A DNA stretch of 64,000 nucleotides from Buttiauxella gaviniae ATCC 51604. Its GTDB lineage: Bacteria; Pseudomonadota; Gammaproteobacteria; Enterobacterales; Enterobacteriaceae. The notes beneath the pieces were generated by a model. That model was given only the letters and a program-made list of their open reading frames with translations, was not told the origin of the DNA and did not search any database. Positions 1 through 7,936 of this stretch are shown piece by piece. The stretch is from positions 1-64,000 of the forward strand of contig NZ_LXEP01000006.1 in the NCBI RefSeq assembly GCF_001654835.1. Reading direction: 5' to 3'. A program made the translations under genes and the position numbers. Positions within the stretch are counted from its first letter, which is position 1. The number at the start of each line of letters is the position of its first letter.

Positions 1-1589
1 CGCAGGTCAATTTCGTCCTGATTTGCATTAGGTACTGCAGGGGTTCCTGTAAATGATGGACTGTCTAGTGACGCCTTTGCTGCCAGTGCCGTAGTAATAG
101 TGGTGGAAAAGTTAGCATCATTTCCCAGCGCATCAGCCAGTTCTTTTAGCGTGTCCAGAGCTGCTGGTGAAGAGTTGACAAGCGCCGCCACTGCAGCGTG
201 AACAAATTCGGTTGTCGCCAGTTGTTGCGTGTTAGTCCCGGCCAAAGGAGTGGGTGCCATCGGCGCTCCGGAAAATGTCGGGCTTGCCAGTGATGCCTTA
301 AATGAAAGCGCATCTGCCAGTTTCTTCAGAGTATTTAAGGTGGAAGGTGCTCCACCGTTTAATTCCGCGATTGCTTGCGCAACAAAAGATGTATTGGCAA
401 TTCGCAGGTCAATTTCGTCCTGATTTGCATTAGGTACTGTAGGTGTACCCGACAGTGATGGGCTATCCAGTGGAGCTTTGCCAGCAAGCATCGCCATCAC
501 AGTGACGGCAAAATTAGCATCGTTTCCCAGCGCGGCGGCCAGTTCGTTTAATGTGTCCAGTTTCTCTGGGGAGGAAGCGACTAAAGCCGAAATAGCCGCG
601 TTAACAAATGCTGTCGTAGCTATTTGGGTATCATTCGTTGTGGCAGAGGCAGTCGGGGCTTCTGGCTTACCTGTTAATTGTGGTGAGTCCTTAAAAGCAT
701 ACTGCGGATGTGCATTACGTTCAGCAATATGTTTCGCCAGTAAATCATCGGTATTACTGCCAATCTTTCTTAAGTCAATCACAGAACCGTCAGCGTTAAT
801 CTGAGCAACCGCAAACACATAATGATTTACATCATTTTTCACGTAATCAGCCAGCGTATCAGCCAAGGTAACCACTGTACTCACCTGCCAGACACTGGTC
901 AGCGTTCCGGTAAAACTGGTATCAACCCAGACTTTTACTGGCTTAGTGGTCACTGTCAGCGCCTCGTCTGCCGTCAGTTCCGCACGCACCCCCCCGACAT
1001 ACCCTGCACCGGCAGTGACGCTGTAATTGTTCCCGGAACGCTTAACCAGAAAACCCTCCCCGATAAAGGCACCAGAGCCATAAACATCGATATTTTCAAC
1101 CCGGTGACGCTCGTCCATCCCCGCCAGACGCGCAGTAAAATCAATCTGCCAGGTACCTGCAGGCGTGGTGATTTGTGTTTCTTTTTTTGCCCCGCCGTAC
1201 TCCATCAGAAATGAACGTGTCAGCACGTTACCCTGAGTGCCGGCGTTGTTTTTTACCTTCTGCTGTAATGGGGCATGAATAATCATGGCCAGCGTGTTGC
1301 TGGTCTTATCTCTCAGCCCCACCCAGTTAAAATCAAAATCGCCGACATCCGCGCCCAGCGTGATGGAATACACCACGGCGTTAGCATTCACCACACCGGT
1401 TTTTCCCACGCCTGCACGATGGACAATCTGCCCTGCAGTTGGCATCGCCTCAGCGGGATCGATAGCGTCTGTGATGTTCAGATTTGGAACATTGGCAAAC
1501 ACAAATTCATCCAGTACAACGGGGATATTGGCTGCAGCCTGTTGCGCTTTTAGCGCCTCAAAAGCTGTAGTGATAACGGTCTGTGACAT
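1..1589 (-). CDS. Prophage tail fibre (tail-collar type), truncated by window edge
   Basis: The frame is open from ATG at 1589 to the window edge, 529 codons, behind AGGGAAG. The N-terminus (MSQTVITTAFEALKAQQAAA...) and the next 160 or so residues match the P2-family tail-collar fibre domain that joins fibre to baseplate. From about residue 240 the protein becomes repetitive: segments such as TAFVNAAISAL, LDTLNELAAALGNDANF and LDSPSLSGTP recur about every 67 codons. A larger unit recurs exactly 402 bp (134 codons) apart, for instance at 1 and 403. Fibres of this design form trimeric shafts that carry a receptor-binding tip. The tip, and any tail-fibre assembly gene, lies outside the window. 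It follows baseplate gene I. Confidence 0.85.
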   Translation of the reverse strand, partial: MSQTVITTAFEALKAQQAAANIPVVLDEFVFANVPNLNITDAIDPAEAMPTAGQIVHRAGVGKTGVVNANAVVYSITLGADVGDFDFNWVGLRDKTSNTLAMIIHAPLQQKVKNNAGTQGNVLTRSFLMEYGGAKKETQITTPAGTWQIDFTARLAGMDERHRVENIDVYGSGAFIGEGFLVKRSGNNYSVTAGAGYVGGVRAELTADEALTVTTKPVKVWVDTSFTGTLTSVWQVSTVVTLADTLADYVKNDVNHYVFAVAQINADGSVIDLRKIGSNTDDLLAKHIAERNAHPQYAFKDSPQLTGKPEAPTASATTNDTQIATTAFVNAAISALVASSPEKLDTLNELAAALGNDANFAVTVMAMLAGKAPLDSPSLSGTPTVPNANQDEIDLRIANTSFVAQAIAELNGGAPSTLNTLKKLADALSFKASLASPTFSGAPMAPTPLAGTNTQQLATTEFVHAAVAALVNSSPAALDTLKELADALGNDANFSTTITTALAAKASLDSPSFTGTPAVPNANQDEIDL

Positions 1590-1607
1590 GTTTTCTTCCC
1601 TGAAATC

Positions 1608-2141
1608 TTATTTTGATGCGGTATAAACCACGTAATCACCTGTGAACCACCCGGCACGAACATCCAGTTCGTTAATGGTGATCACTTCATATTCATAGCG
1701 GCGGCAGGTACGTCCATACTGGCGAATAATTTCCCGTAACAGCGCACCATTTGCCGCTATCTGGCCATCACTCACCCGGATGGTGATAACGTCCCAGTCC
1801 TTGCCCTGCTGGCGTTCCTGAAGCTCCACATAACCAATGCCCAGCCGGTGAAATATCTCAATGAATCCTTCGACGCTGCCCGCATCACGCGCATTTATCC
1901 AGGCATAGGCCACACGCTTTCTGAACAGGTCGAGCGGCTCGCTACTGAACCGGGTAATATCCCGTTCCCACGCCAGCAGATTCAGGATGGCTTCCGGGCA
2001 CGTCAGGGGATCGAATTGTTTTGATGGCCACAACAACCAGTCATACAGCCACTGCCAGAACTTTTTGCAGCCAGACAACAACTTTGCCAGCTCGCCTTTA
2101 TCCATCCAGAACGGAAGTTTTAGCTTAGTGAAATCAGGCAT
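1608..2141 (-). CDS. I: P2 gpI-like baseplate/tail protein
   Basis: 177 residues, close to P2 gpI. The N-terminal part (FWMDKGELAKLLSGCKKFW, then LTCPEAILNLLAWERDI) carries the pattern of the P2-type tail protein I family, in which a conserved PxxxLxxLAWE-type segment is followed by RKRVAYAW. It probably forms part of the baseplate wedge to which fibres attach. It overlaps the end of the J-like gene by 8 bp and is followed by the tail fibre, the order I then H seen in P2 and HP1. Assignment rests on motif pattern and synteny. Confidence 0.75.
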   Translation of the reverse strand: MPDFTKLKLPFWMDKGELAKLLSGCKKFWQWLYDWLLWPSKQFDPLTCPEAILNLLAWERDITRFSSEPLDLFRKRVAYAWINARDAGSVEGFIEIFHRLGIGYVELQERQQGKDWDVITIRVSDGQIAANGALLREIIRQYGRTCRRYEYEVITINELDVRAGWFTGDYVVYTASK

Positions 2142-3315
2142 TCTTCAGCTCCACAGTGAGCGATGTCAGGCGCGGCACTTCCAACTGACTGGTGATGTCT
2201 TTGATGGAAAACTCCACCGAATCGACACCGCTCAGTAATTCGTGCAACTCCCTGCCAAGCTGTGAAAATGAGAAACGCGAATAAGGCCATGTCTTCACCA
2301 CATCCCAGGCGGTATTTTCACGAAATGCGCAACGGATCAGACTTTCGACATCACTTTTTAGCGCGGCCTGCGCTTCGTCGCTCAGGTTGGAAAGATTGAC
2401 CACGTACACCGTTGCCGTCAGGTCACGGTGCGTTTCGGGCATGGCCATGCATTGCATATCATCGCCATGGCCGTGATGCCCCTGGGTATTAATAAAATCA
2501 TTGACCGCATCAATAAACGGCTGCGATGCCTGGCCACTGTCGAGCAGCAGATATGCGTTTGCCGTACCGGGCCCGCGCGGTGCGTCATGCTTAAAGAAGA
2601 TGCGATCCACTGACAGCGCCACCACTTCCGCAATCATGCTGCGGTAAATCGCGTCGGTGTGGTAATTACCTACCAGGTTGAACTGGTTGCGGCAACGTTC
2701 GCGCAGTTCATCATCTGATTCGTCATCGCCACCCGGTTGCGTCAACCAGTCATCCTCTGTCACCGCGCTGGCAATGCCAGGCACGGCCACCGGCAAAATA
2801 CGGTAATAACCGGGGGCCAGATTCCATGCAGCCCCCGCGCCATTGGCCTGTACTGGCACCAGAGCTGAAGCGACGTTTGCAGGGATGATTGTGTCAGCGG
2901 TGACGGCAAGCTGATAAATAACGCCATTAATCCGCTCAGTCTGCACAACCGTACCGGCTGGCACTGTTGCCACCTGGCCGGCGGTAATTTTGGTAAAACG
3001 CACTACCCCCTGCGCCGCGCTGGCGGGTTTCGGTGTGACATTCAGCCCCCACGCCAGCAGACGCAAAAGCGAGCCGGTCGCAGTGGCCACAAACATGTTG
3101 GCCATCACAATGTTAATCAGTGCGCTGATGATCCACATTACCGGCGTAGTGATTAATGCCGTCACCAGACGCCAGAACGGAGACATGCGGGAGGTATTCG
3201 TCACAAACCCCTCGGCTTTCACCAGGCGGTTAAATTCCGCTTTTACGGCTTCTTCAGTGACCGGCATTCCTGCATCCTGCAGGACTTTTTCAAAATCAGC
3301 CTTCGGCTTTTCCAT
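2134..3315 (-). CDS. J: P2 gpJ-like baseplate assembly protein
   Basis: Start chosen at 3315 (MEKPKADFEKVLQ) because GAGGGAG lies 7 bp upstream; an upstream ATG at 3357 has no such site. The product is 393 residues, longer than P2 gpJ (about 300). Residues near the middle (VTEDDWLTQPGGDDESDDELRERCRNQF) show the acidic and Arg-rich signature of the baseplate J family, where a residue run like PGGxDxESDxxLRxR is typical. It probably forms the baseplate wedge. It overlaps both the preceding wedge-like gene and the following I gene, consistent with one tightly packed tail operon. Confidence 0.8.
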   Translation of the reverse strand: MEKPKADFEKVLQDAGMPVTEEAVKAEFNRLVKAEGFVTNTSRMSPFWRLVTALITTPVMWIISALINIVMANMFVATATGSLLRLLAWGLNVTPKPASAAQGVVRFTKITAGQVATVPAGTVVQTERINGVIYQLAVTADTIIPANVASALVPVQANGAGAAWNLAPGYYRILPVAVPGIASAVTEDDWLTQPGGDDESDDELRERCRNQFNLVGNYHTDAIYRSMIAEVVALSVDRIFFKHDAPRGPGTANAYLLLDSGQASQPFIDAVNDFINTQGHHGHGDDMQCMAMPETHRDLTATVYVVNLSNLSDEAQAALKSDVESLIRCAFRENTAWDVVKTWPYSRFSFSQLGRELHELLSGVDSVEFSIKDITSQLEVPRLTSLTVELKNA

Positions 3316-3637
3316 AATCCACTCCCTCGGATAGCGGCCCAAAATCATAGGTGTCACCGGTGATAAACAGCCTGGTCAGGCTTTCTTCTTCCACCTCTAC
3401 CGTTCCCGGAACAATCCGTTCATCATTTTCAACCAGCAGAATTATCTGAGTGAAAATATCGCTGCGCAGTGTCGGGCTGCGCTCTGCAATTAACGCTGTG
3501 GCCAGACCGCTTTCCATCACTGCATGCACCAGGTCCTGCCCGATGCTGTAGCGGTTATTGCAGGTCATTGGCTCATTGCCGGCATTCAGCACGATATCGC
3601 CGCCGGTAATGAGCAAATCTATAAATAAATCACTCAT
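3296..3637 (-). CDS. Small baseplate wedge-like protein (DUF2590 type)
   Basis: Starting at MSDLFIDLLITGGD the protein is 113 residues. This ATG overlaps the tape-measure stop as ATGA, which favours it over the ATG at 3655. The layout (hydrophobic strand, then YSIGQDLVHAVMESG, then an acidic tail) resembles the gp25/gpW wedge fold, in which a short protein with a QDixHal-type helix seeds the baseplate. In P2 the wedge gene W precedes J, and this gene also directly precedes the J-like gene. Function is inferred from position and pattern. Confidence 0.6.
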   Translation of the reverse strand: MSDLFIDLLITGGDIVLNAGNEPMTCNNRYSIGQDLVHAVMESGLATALIAERSPTLRSDIFTQIILLVENDERIVPGTVEVEEESLTRLFITGDTYDFGPLSEGVDYGKAEG

Positions 3638-5877
3638 CCCTGCGTTTCCTGCCATTCACGCAACTGTGTTGGGGTTGGCATCTGCTGCACCTGGATGGTG
3701 GTATCACCAAAGGTTTTTCGCTGGTCAATGGTGGTCTGCCCGCTACTCACCGCACCGCCAGCCAGCACACCTTTGCTGCCTACTCCCTGAACCGTTCCAC
3801 CGGTCAACAAATCCGGTGTGAATGATGCCGGCGCAGCAGCTGCGCCACCGGTTGTCAGCGCGGCGGCTGTTGGCATGGCTGCAGTAGTTGATGTACTGGC
3901 AATATTCATGGCTTCAATACTGACACCCGGCAGCATGTTCAGCTTTTCAACAATCCAGTTGTACGTGTCAGAGAAAGACGCCTTAATGACATCCCATAAC
4001 CCTGCAAAAACATTGCTGATGACTTCGCCCATTTTCTGAAACGACTCAACCGGTGATGCCAGATTGAACACGGCGATCACATCCAGCCAGCCCTGTTTAA
4101 TAATGCCCATCGCATCAAACAAATGGCCAAACTGCGTGATAACAAGCTGAATCGGTGAAAGGATCAGACCGATGGCCTGCGCAACAAATTGCCCACATGC
4201 CTGGCCGGCACTGGTGACATTATTCAGCTCACCGGCTGACATCTGGATTGGCGAAAGCAGACTGGAAAACCAGCCAAACAGTGTTTTGATACCATTCCAT
4301 ACCGGGGAAATAGCCGTTGCAATCACATCAAACATGCCAGCGAACGGCGTTAATGCGCTGAATGCCTCGCTGAACCCACTGATAAAACCACTGACAAACG
4401 CCTTGATGGGTTGCCAGAATACATACACAGCAGCAACCAGTGCAGCGATTGCGCCCACAACCAGTGCAACAGGCCATGCCATCATCAGAAACGATGCTGC
4501 CCCCATTCTGGCCGCCATGCTCGTGGCAAGAATTGCCCCCCGAACCATTTTTAAACCGGCACTGAAAATGATGGTTGCCTGATTCCCGGCGAGCATCGCC
4601 AGGCGGTTTAATCCCAGCAGACGGGCAACCGGCCCCAGTACGCTTTTTAGCCCCAGCATGGCAAAACGGTGTACGCCGATTGCAATATTAGCGACGGAAC
4701 CAGCTGCGCCCAGACTCAGCATCGCCATCACCATCAGCCCGATCGCTTTGGTGATATGCGGGAAGATGGCCTGCCAGCGCATAAACTGTTTTCCGGTATC
4801 AGCCACGCCATTCAGCAGCGGGTAAATAGTTGGTAACAGGGTTGCGCCAATCACTATCCGGATAGCATCCATGTATGCCGTCAGCCGTTCCCACGGATCA
4901 ACCATGTTTTTGGCCATGTTGACGGCGTAGTCCAGGCCTTTAGTGTTGCCGATGGCGTTGATGTTTCCCTTCAGGGTATCGGTGTTATTGATAAGCAGCT
5001 TAATCATGGCCACCGCTTCATCAGAGCCGAATGCCTTTTTGATGAGATCGGAATCCGCCACTTTGCTCAGGTCGCCATATTTCCCCCGGATCAAGTCCAG
5101 AATTTGCGGCGTACTTTTCATTTTGCCGCTGGCATCGGTGAACGCCAGTCCCAGCGCTTTTTGCGCACCGCCAACACCGGCGAGGAAAGATTTGTATTTA
5201 GTGCCGGCTTCAGAGCCTGACATGGTGGACTGCAGCTGGCCCAGAATGGCGAACTGTTCAGATACACCCGCGCCTGAAGATGTCGCAGAGGCTCCCAGTG
5301 CTGTGAATGCGCCGGCCATTTCATTACCGGATGTTTTGAACATTTTCACCGCAATGGCGGTTTTGCCTGCGATATCTTCCACCCATTTGGCATTGCCCAT
5401 CGCTGCCGCATCTTTGGCAAAGATGCCGTACATGGTGCCCATATAGGAAGTAATGGTGCCTGCATCGGCTTTGGTCGCTTTGGCCAGTACGTTGGATGCG
5501 TTAGTGAATGACGCAAGGTCATCACCGGCAAGGCCGGAAATAGCAGACTGAATATCGTAGGAGGATTTCACAAAATCGGTGGCGCTGCCGCCGTAAGCAA
5601 TCGAAAAATTCATGGCAGCATCGCGCAGGGAATTAAGCGCGTTCTCAGCTGTGCCCAGGCTGCGCACTTCGCCCAGCGCCATATTCATTTCATGCGCCGG
5701 CTGTAGCACCGCTTTAATGCCCATGCCGACACCAAACAGACCCGCACCTCCCACGGCAATGTTGCTGAATGCCTGAGTAGATTTACTGGCAAAGCCTTTA
5801 ACCCCGGCCTCTGCCTGTTTGAGAGGCCGGGTGATTTTATCAATCAGTGCAAGGGTAAAGTCGAGTTGTGCGCTCAT
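3634..5877 (-). CDS. Phage tail tape measure protein
   Basis: 747 residues. The N-terminal half (SAQLDFTLALIDKITRPLKQAEAGVKGFASKS, later SYDIQSAISGLAGDDLASFTNASNVLAKATKADAG split over the segment 90-140) is typical of TP901-type tape measures. The middle (about residues 375-490) holds several Ala- and Leu-rich hydrophobic segments, and the C-terminus is Ala/Thr-rich linker. The protein sets tail length and passes through the tail tube at infection. Its ATG overlaps the stop of the frameshift extension upstream, as in P2 where E' precedes T. Confidence 0.9.
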   Translation of the reverse strand: MSAQLDFTLALIDKITRPLKQAEAGVKGFASKSTQAFSNIAVGGAGLFGVGMGIKAVLQPAHEMNMALGEVRSLGTAENALNSLRDAAMNFSIAYGGSATDFVKSSYDIQSAISGLAGDDLASFTNASNVLAKATKADAGTITSYMGTMYGIFAKDAAAMGNAKWVEDIAGKTAIAVKMFKTSGNEMAGAFTALGASATSSGAGVSEQFAILGQLQSTMSGSEAGTKYKSFLAGVGGAQKALGLAFTDASGKMKSTPQILDLIRGKYGDLSKVADSDLIKKAFGSDEAVAMIKLLINNTDTLKGNINAIGNTKGLDYAVNMAKNMVDPWERLTAYMDAIRIVIGATLLPTIYPLLNGVADTGKQFMRWQAIFPHITKAIGLMVMAMLSLGAAGSVANIAIGVHRFAMLGLKSVLGPVARLLGLNRLAMLAGNQATIIFSAGLKMVRGAILATSMAARMGAASFLMMAWPVALVVGAIAALVAAVYVFWQPIKAFVSGFISGFSEAFSALTPFAGMFDVIATAISPVWNGIKTLFGWFSSLLSPIQMSAGELNNVTSAGQACGQFVAQAIGLILSPIQLVITQFGHLFDAMGIIKQGWLDVIAVFNLASPVESFQKMGEVISNVFAGLWDVIKASFSDTYNWIVEKLNMLPGVSIEAMNIASTSTTAAMPTAAALTTGGAAAAPASFTPDLLTGGTVQGVGSKGVLAGGAVSSGQTTIDQRKTFGDTTIQVQQMPTPTQLREWQETQG

Positions 5878-6068
5878 TTGTCACCGTTTAATGCCAGCGC
5901 AATTCCACCTGCAGTGGCTTTACGCAAATTCTCCCAGTGACGATTATCCAGCCAGATAGCCGCAGCAATGCTGTCCGGATTGTCGCCTTCCTCTGGCAAC
6001 CAGTGGCGGCGCAGTATCAGATACTGCTCCAGCCCGTTGTGCTCAATAGCGCGAACCCGCGCCGTTAG
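5874..6068 (-). CDS. -1 frameshift extension of the tail assembly chaperone (E'-like)
   Basis: No plausible start codon serves this frame, yet it is open from the frameshift site to a TGA at 5874-5876 that overlaps the tape-measure ATG. It encodes 64 residues in the -1 frame (LTARVRAIEHNGLEQYLILR, then AAAIWLDNRHWENLRK). Fused to the upstream 88-residue frame it gives about 152 residues. In P2 and many other long-tailed phages a chaperone gene before the tape measure is extended by the same -1 shift, and the ratio of short to long product matters for tail assembly. Position, overlap and slippery site all fit that scheme. Confidence 0.85.
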   Translation of the reverse strand, partial: LTARVRAIEHNGLEQYLILRRHWLPEEGDNPDSIAAAIWLDNRHWENLRKATAGGIALALNGDK

Positions 6069-6331
6069 TTTTTTACTTCGATTTCCAGCTCAGGCACAAA
6101 CTGGTCATTAACCTTTGCCGCCAGCTGCAGCGCAGCGCCTGGCTTCTCAAGAAGTGCGGTCAGCGCATCTTTTGATTCTTTATCAACGATGCGGCGCAGG
6201 TAGTTATGAGCCGGTGCAATCTTGTTGTCTGGCATCATTTCGTTTACGAATTTGTTGTAATCCTGCATGGTCGGTTTAAACGTCAGGTCAGTACCGGAAA
6301 CACCCAGGACGATAATTTGTTCTTTACTCAT
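6065..6331 (-). CDS. E: Tail assembly chaperone (P2 gpE-like)
   Basis: Start at 6331 (MSKEQIIVLGVSGTDLTF) is supported by AAGGA about 9 bp upstream. A longer frame back to 6451 only traverses the spanin genes. The product is 88 residues, small and acidic, and resembles P2 gpE-type chaperones (a short protein with a central YNKFVNEMM...PAHNYLRRIV helix pair). It lies between the lysis cassette and the tape measure and ends in the slippery sequence that allows the extended form. It is likely not a structural protein of the finished tail. Confidence 0.8.
   Translation of the reverse strand: MSKEQIIVLGVSGTDLTFKPTMQDYNKFVNEMMPDNKIAPAHNYLRRIVDKESKDALTALLEKPGAALQLAAKVNDQFVPELEIEVKN
6068..6074 (-). 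promoter_or_regulatory. Slippery heptamer A AAA AAC for programmed -1 frameshift
   Basis: On the minus strand the end of the chaperone frame reads GTA AAA AAC TAA. The heptamer A AAA AAC is a canonical X XXY YYZ slippery site in the correct zero-frame phase, placed directly before the stop codon. After slippage reading continues CTA ACG GCG into the 64-codon open frame. I did not find an obvious pseudoknot by eye, but a GC-rich segment (GGCGCGGGTTCGCGC) follows at once and may act as a short hairpin. Confidence 0.85.
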
Positions 6332-6605
6332 TGTTCGCTTTCCTTCGCAAAAAAATCTCATTAATAAGAGTGTTATGCCGAGCAGCACACACCGGGTAAA
6401 TATCCTGATAAAGCAATAAAGCAGCAGATAAATCAGTGCCTGCTTTCCCATGCAGGCGCGGCAGTTTTTCCGGGCACTTCGTCAGCAGGTTTTCCTGATA
6501 AGGCACGTTCTGCCGCACTGGCTGCATCGTTGTACATCCGGACAAAATCATCAGAGACGCAAACGTTAGTGAAAACCGGCTTATAAATTTCGCTACGTAT
6601 TTCAT
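6324..6605 (-). CDS. Outer-membrane spanin subunit (Rz1/LysC-like lipoprotein)
   Basis: 93 residues from MKYVAKFISRF. A short hydrophobic signal ends in a lipobox (MILSGC, Cys near residue 24) followed by TTMQPVR and a segment with Pro and Cys. The gene is embedded in another frame of the inner-membrane spanin and runs beyond it, the nested arrangement seen for lysB/lysC of P2 and Rz/Rz1 of lambda. It ends 8 bp inside the chaperone gene. At lysis o-spanin and i-spanin bridge the periplasm and fuse the two membranes. Confidence 0.8.
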   Translation of the reverse strand: MKYVAKFISRFSLTFASLMILSGCTTMQPVRQNVPYQENLLTKCPEKLPRLHGKAGTDLSAALLLYQDIYPVCAARHNTLINEIFLRRKANNE

Positions 6606-6813
6606 TTGGCTGTGCATTCTTCAGCCCTTCGATTTTTGTTTCCAGCTGGCGTGCTGAATCCGCTGCAATCACAACCAGTTCATCACGCAACTTCTCACCG
6701 GTTTTTTGTGCGGCTGTATTGATGGTCAGCTGCACAGAATCCTGCTCCCAGCCCCGACAAAACCAGCCTGCGGCCAGACCAATGATGAGCGCCCAAAGTG
6801 TTGCGCGGCTCAT
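6433..6813 (-). CDS. Inner-membrane spanin subunit (Rz/LysB-like)
   Basis: Start at 6813 (MSRATLWALIIGLAAGWF) because this ATG overlaps the endolysin TAA stop (TAATG). The product is 126 residues. One N-terminal membrane segment (residues 4-20) is followed by a predicted helical periplasmic domain rich in Ala, Glu and Lys (AAQKTGEKLRDELVVIAADSARQLETK). That topology, and the o-spanin gene nested inside it, identify it as the i-spanin partner. Confidence 0.8.
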   Translation of the reverse strand: MSRATLWALIIGLAAGWFCRGWEQDSVQLTINTAAQKTGEKLRDELVVIAADSARQLETKIEGLKNAQPNEIRSEIYKPVFTNVCVSDDFVRMYNDAASAAERALSGKPADEVPGKTAAPAWESRH

Positions 6814-7202
6814 TAGCGCAGCTCGAAATGCGGGCAATCCCAGTTGTCATTGCCCACTTCGTGGCCGTCACCGTTAAAATCACCGCCCCAACGAATGCGA
6901 ATACCCAGCTCGTCTGCTGCCTGCTGCATGGCGTGGTGCACCGGGATAAATTCAGCCACTTTCCAGGTACCGCCAACCGGGAATAAATCCACAGCAAGCC
7001 CGTCCTGATGTTTGCTGTGGGTGACTTTGGTTTTGTGCTCTGCATACAGCTGGCGCTGGCGTTCTGCCGTGCGCAGACCTTCGATAACGGTAAAATCAAC
7101 CGTCGTCAGCTGCAGGGCACGACGCACCACCATAGCCAGCTTCAGATTGACACCGCGCAGGTTGTCTTCACTGCGCTTGCCAAATACAAATCCATTGCTC
7201 AT
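6813..7202 (-). CDS. Endolysin, M15-family peptidase (VanY/L-Ala-D-Glu peptidase type)
   Basis: 129 residues. The metallopeptidase M15 motifs are present: SKHQDGLAVD at 63-72 (ligands His65 and Asp72) and the C-terminal CPHFELR with His125. The family cleaves peptide bonds in peptidoglycan stems. There is no signal peptide, so release into the periplasm should need the adjacent holin. The gene overlaps the holin stop by 4 bp and the i-spanin start by 1 bp, forming a holin-endolysin-spanin cassette. P2 uses an unrelated lysozyme-type K endolysin at a different map position. Confidence 0.85.
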   Translation of the reverse strand: MSNGFVFGKRSEDNLRGVNLKLAMVVRRALQLTTVDFTVIEGLRTAERQRQLYAEHKTKVTHSKHQDGLAVDLFPVGGTWKVAEFIPVHHAMQQAADELGIRIRWGGDFNGDGHEVGNDNWDCPHFELR

Positions 7203-7474
7203 TCGCTATCCTTATTTTTCCGACGTAACCAGATTTCCAGAGCCTGATGCCCACCGATCCCCAGCGCTGCCCCCAAACCGATAATGGTCAGTGGACTGGC
7301 ACCGGGAACCTGAAGTAGCACCGCACCGGCGGCTGTCGATGTCAGGCTGCCGATAATCACGCGCGAGAAAAAGAGGCGCGGAGTAATCGGATCATTGCCA
7401 TCGAGCATCTTACCCAGTGCGCCAAGACAACCGATGGCCAACAGGGTATAGAGCGTTTTTTCGTGTTCCTGCAT
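7199..7474 (-). CDS. Holin
   Basis: 91 residues with hydrophobic segments at about 8-22 (LYTLLAIGCLGALG), 35-54 (FFSRVIIGSLTSTAAGAVLL) and 62-76 (TIIGLGAALGIGGHQ), then a charged tail RRKNKDSE. Size, topology and position directly upstream of the endolysin are those of a phage holin that opens the inner membrane at a set time. I cannot assign a precise holin class by eye. It starts 3 bp after the tube gene ends. Confidence 0.75.
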   Translation of the reverse strand: MQEHEKTLYTLLAIGCLGALGKMLDGNDPITPRLFFSRVIIGSLTSTAAGAVLLQVPGASPLTIIGLGAALGIGGHQALEIWLRRKNKDSE

Positions 7475-7477
7475 GTC

Positions 7478-7936
7478 TCACCCAATCAGATTGCGTACAT
7501 CGTCGGCAGATAACACTGGAACGCCGTTGATTTTCACAAACTCCGGGTTAGTCACGATGAATTTTGCTTTATGTGACATGGTGGAGCCGCCCTTTGGATC
7601 GACATCCAGAATGGAAGTGATCAGCAATTTGCAGCCGAACGCCTCCACTTTCAGTTCTTCGTCACCGGCTTTTGCATACCACATCACGTCAAACGTCGGG
7701 ATGCCACGCCATGAACCTGCACGAGCAGCAATAGGTGTCAGCTGGTCTTTCAGTACGCGAGAAGAAAACTCCACCTCGCCATCTGCGGCCACATCACCCG
7801 ATACATAGCCATCAGGAACACCGCGCGTCTGCGCAGCGGCTGTGTTATCAGTAATATCGAGCGAAATTTTATCGAAATGGATCAGTTCACCGTCAAAACT
7901 GCAGTCAACGGACTGACCAGAAATGCGCTGACTCAT
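7478..7936 (-). CDS. Tail tube protein (DUF2597 type)
   Basis: 152 residues (MSQRISGQSVDCSFDGELIHFDKISLDITD...). The predicted strand-rich sequence and location directly after the sheath gene, with an ATGA overlap, fit the tube protein of HP1-type myoviruses rather than P2 gpFII by sequence. It would form the inner conduit around the tape measure. Confidence 0.75.
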   Translation of the reverse strand: MSQRISGQSVDCSFDGELIHFDKISLDITDNTAAAQTRGVPDGYVSGDVAADGEVEFSSRVLKDQLTPIAARAGSWRGIPTFDVMWYAKAGDEELKVEAFGCKLLITSILDVDPKGGSTMSHKAKFIVTNPEFVKINGVPVLSADDVRNLIG

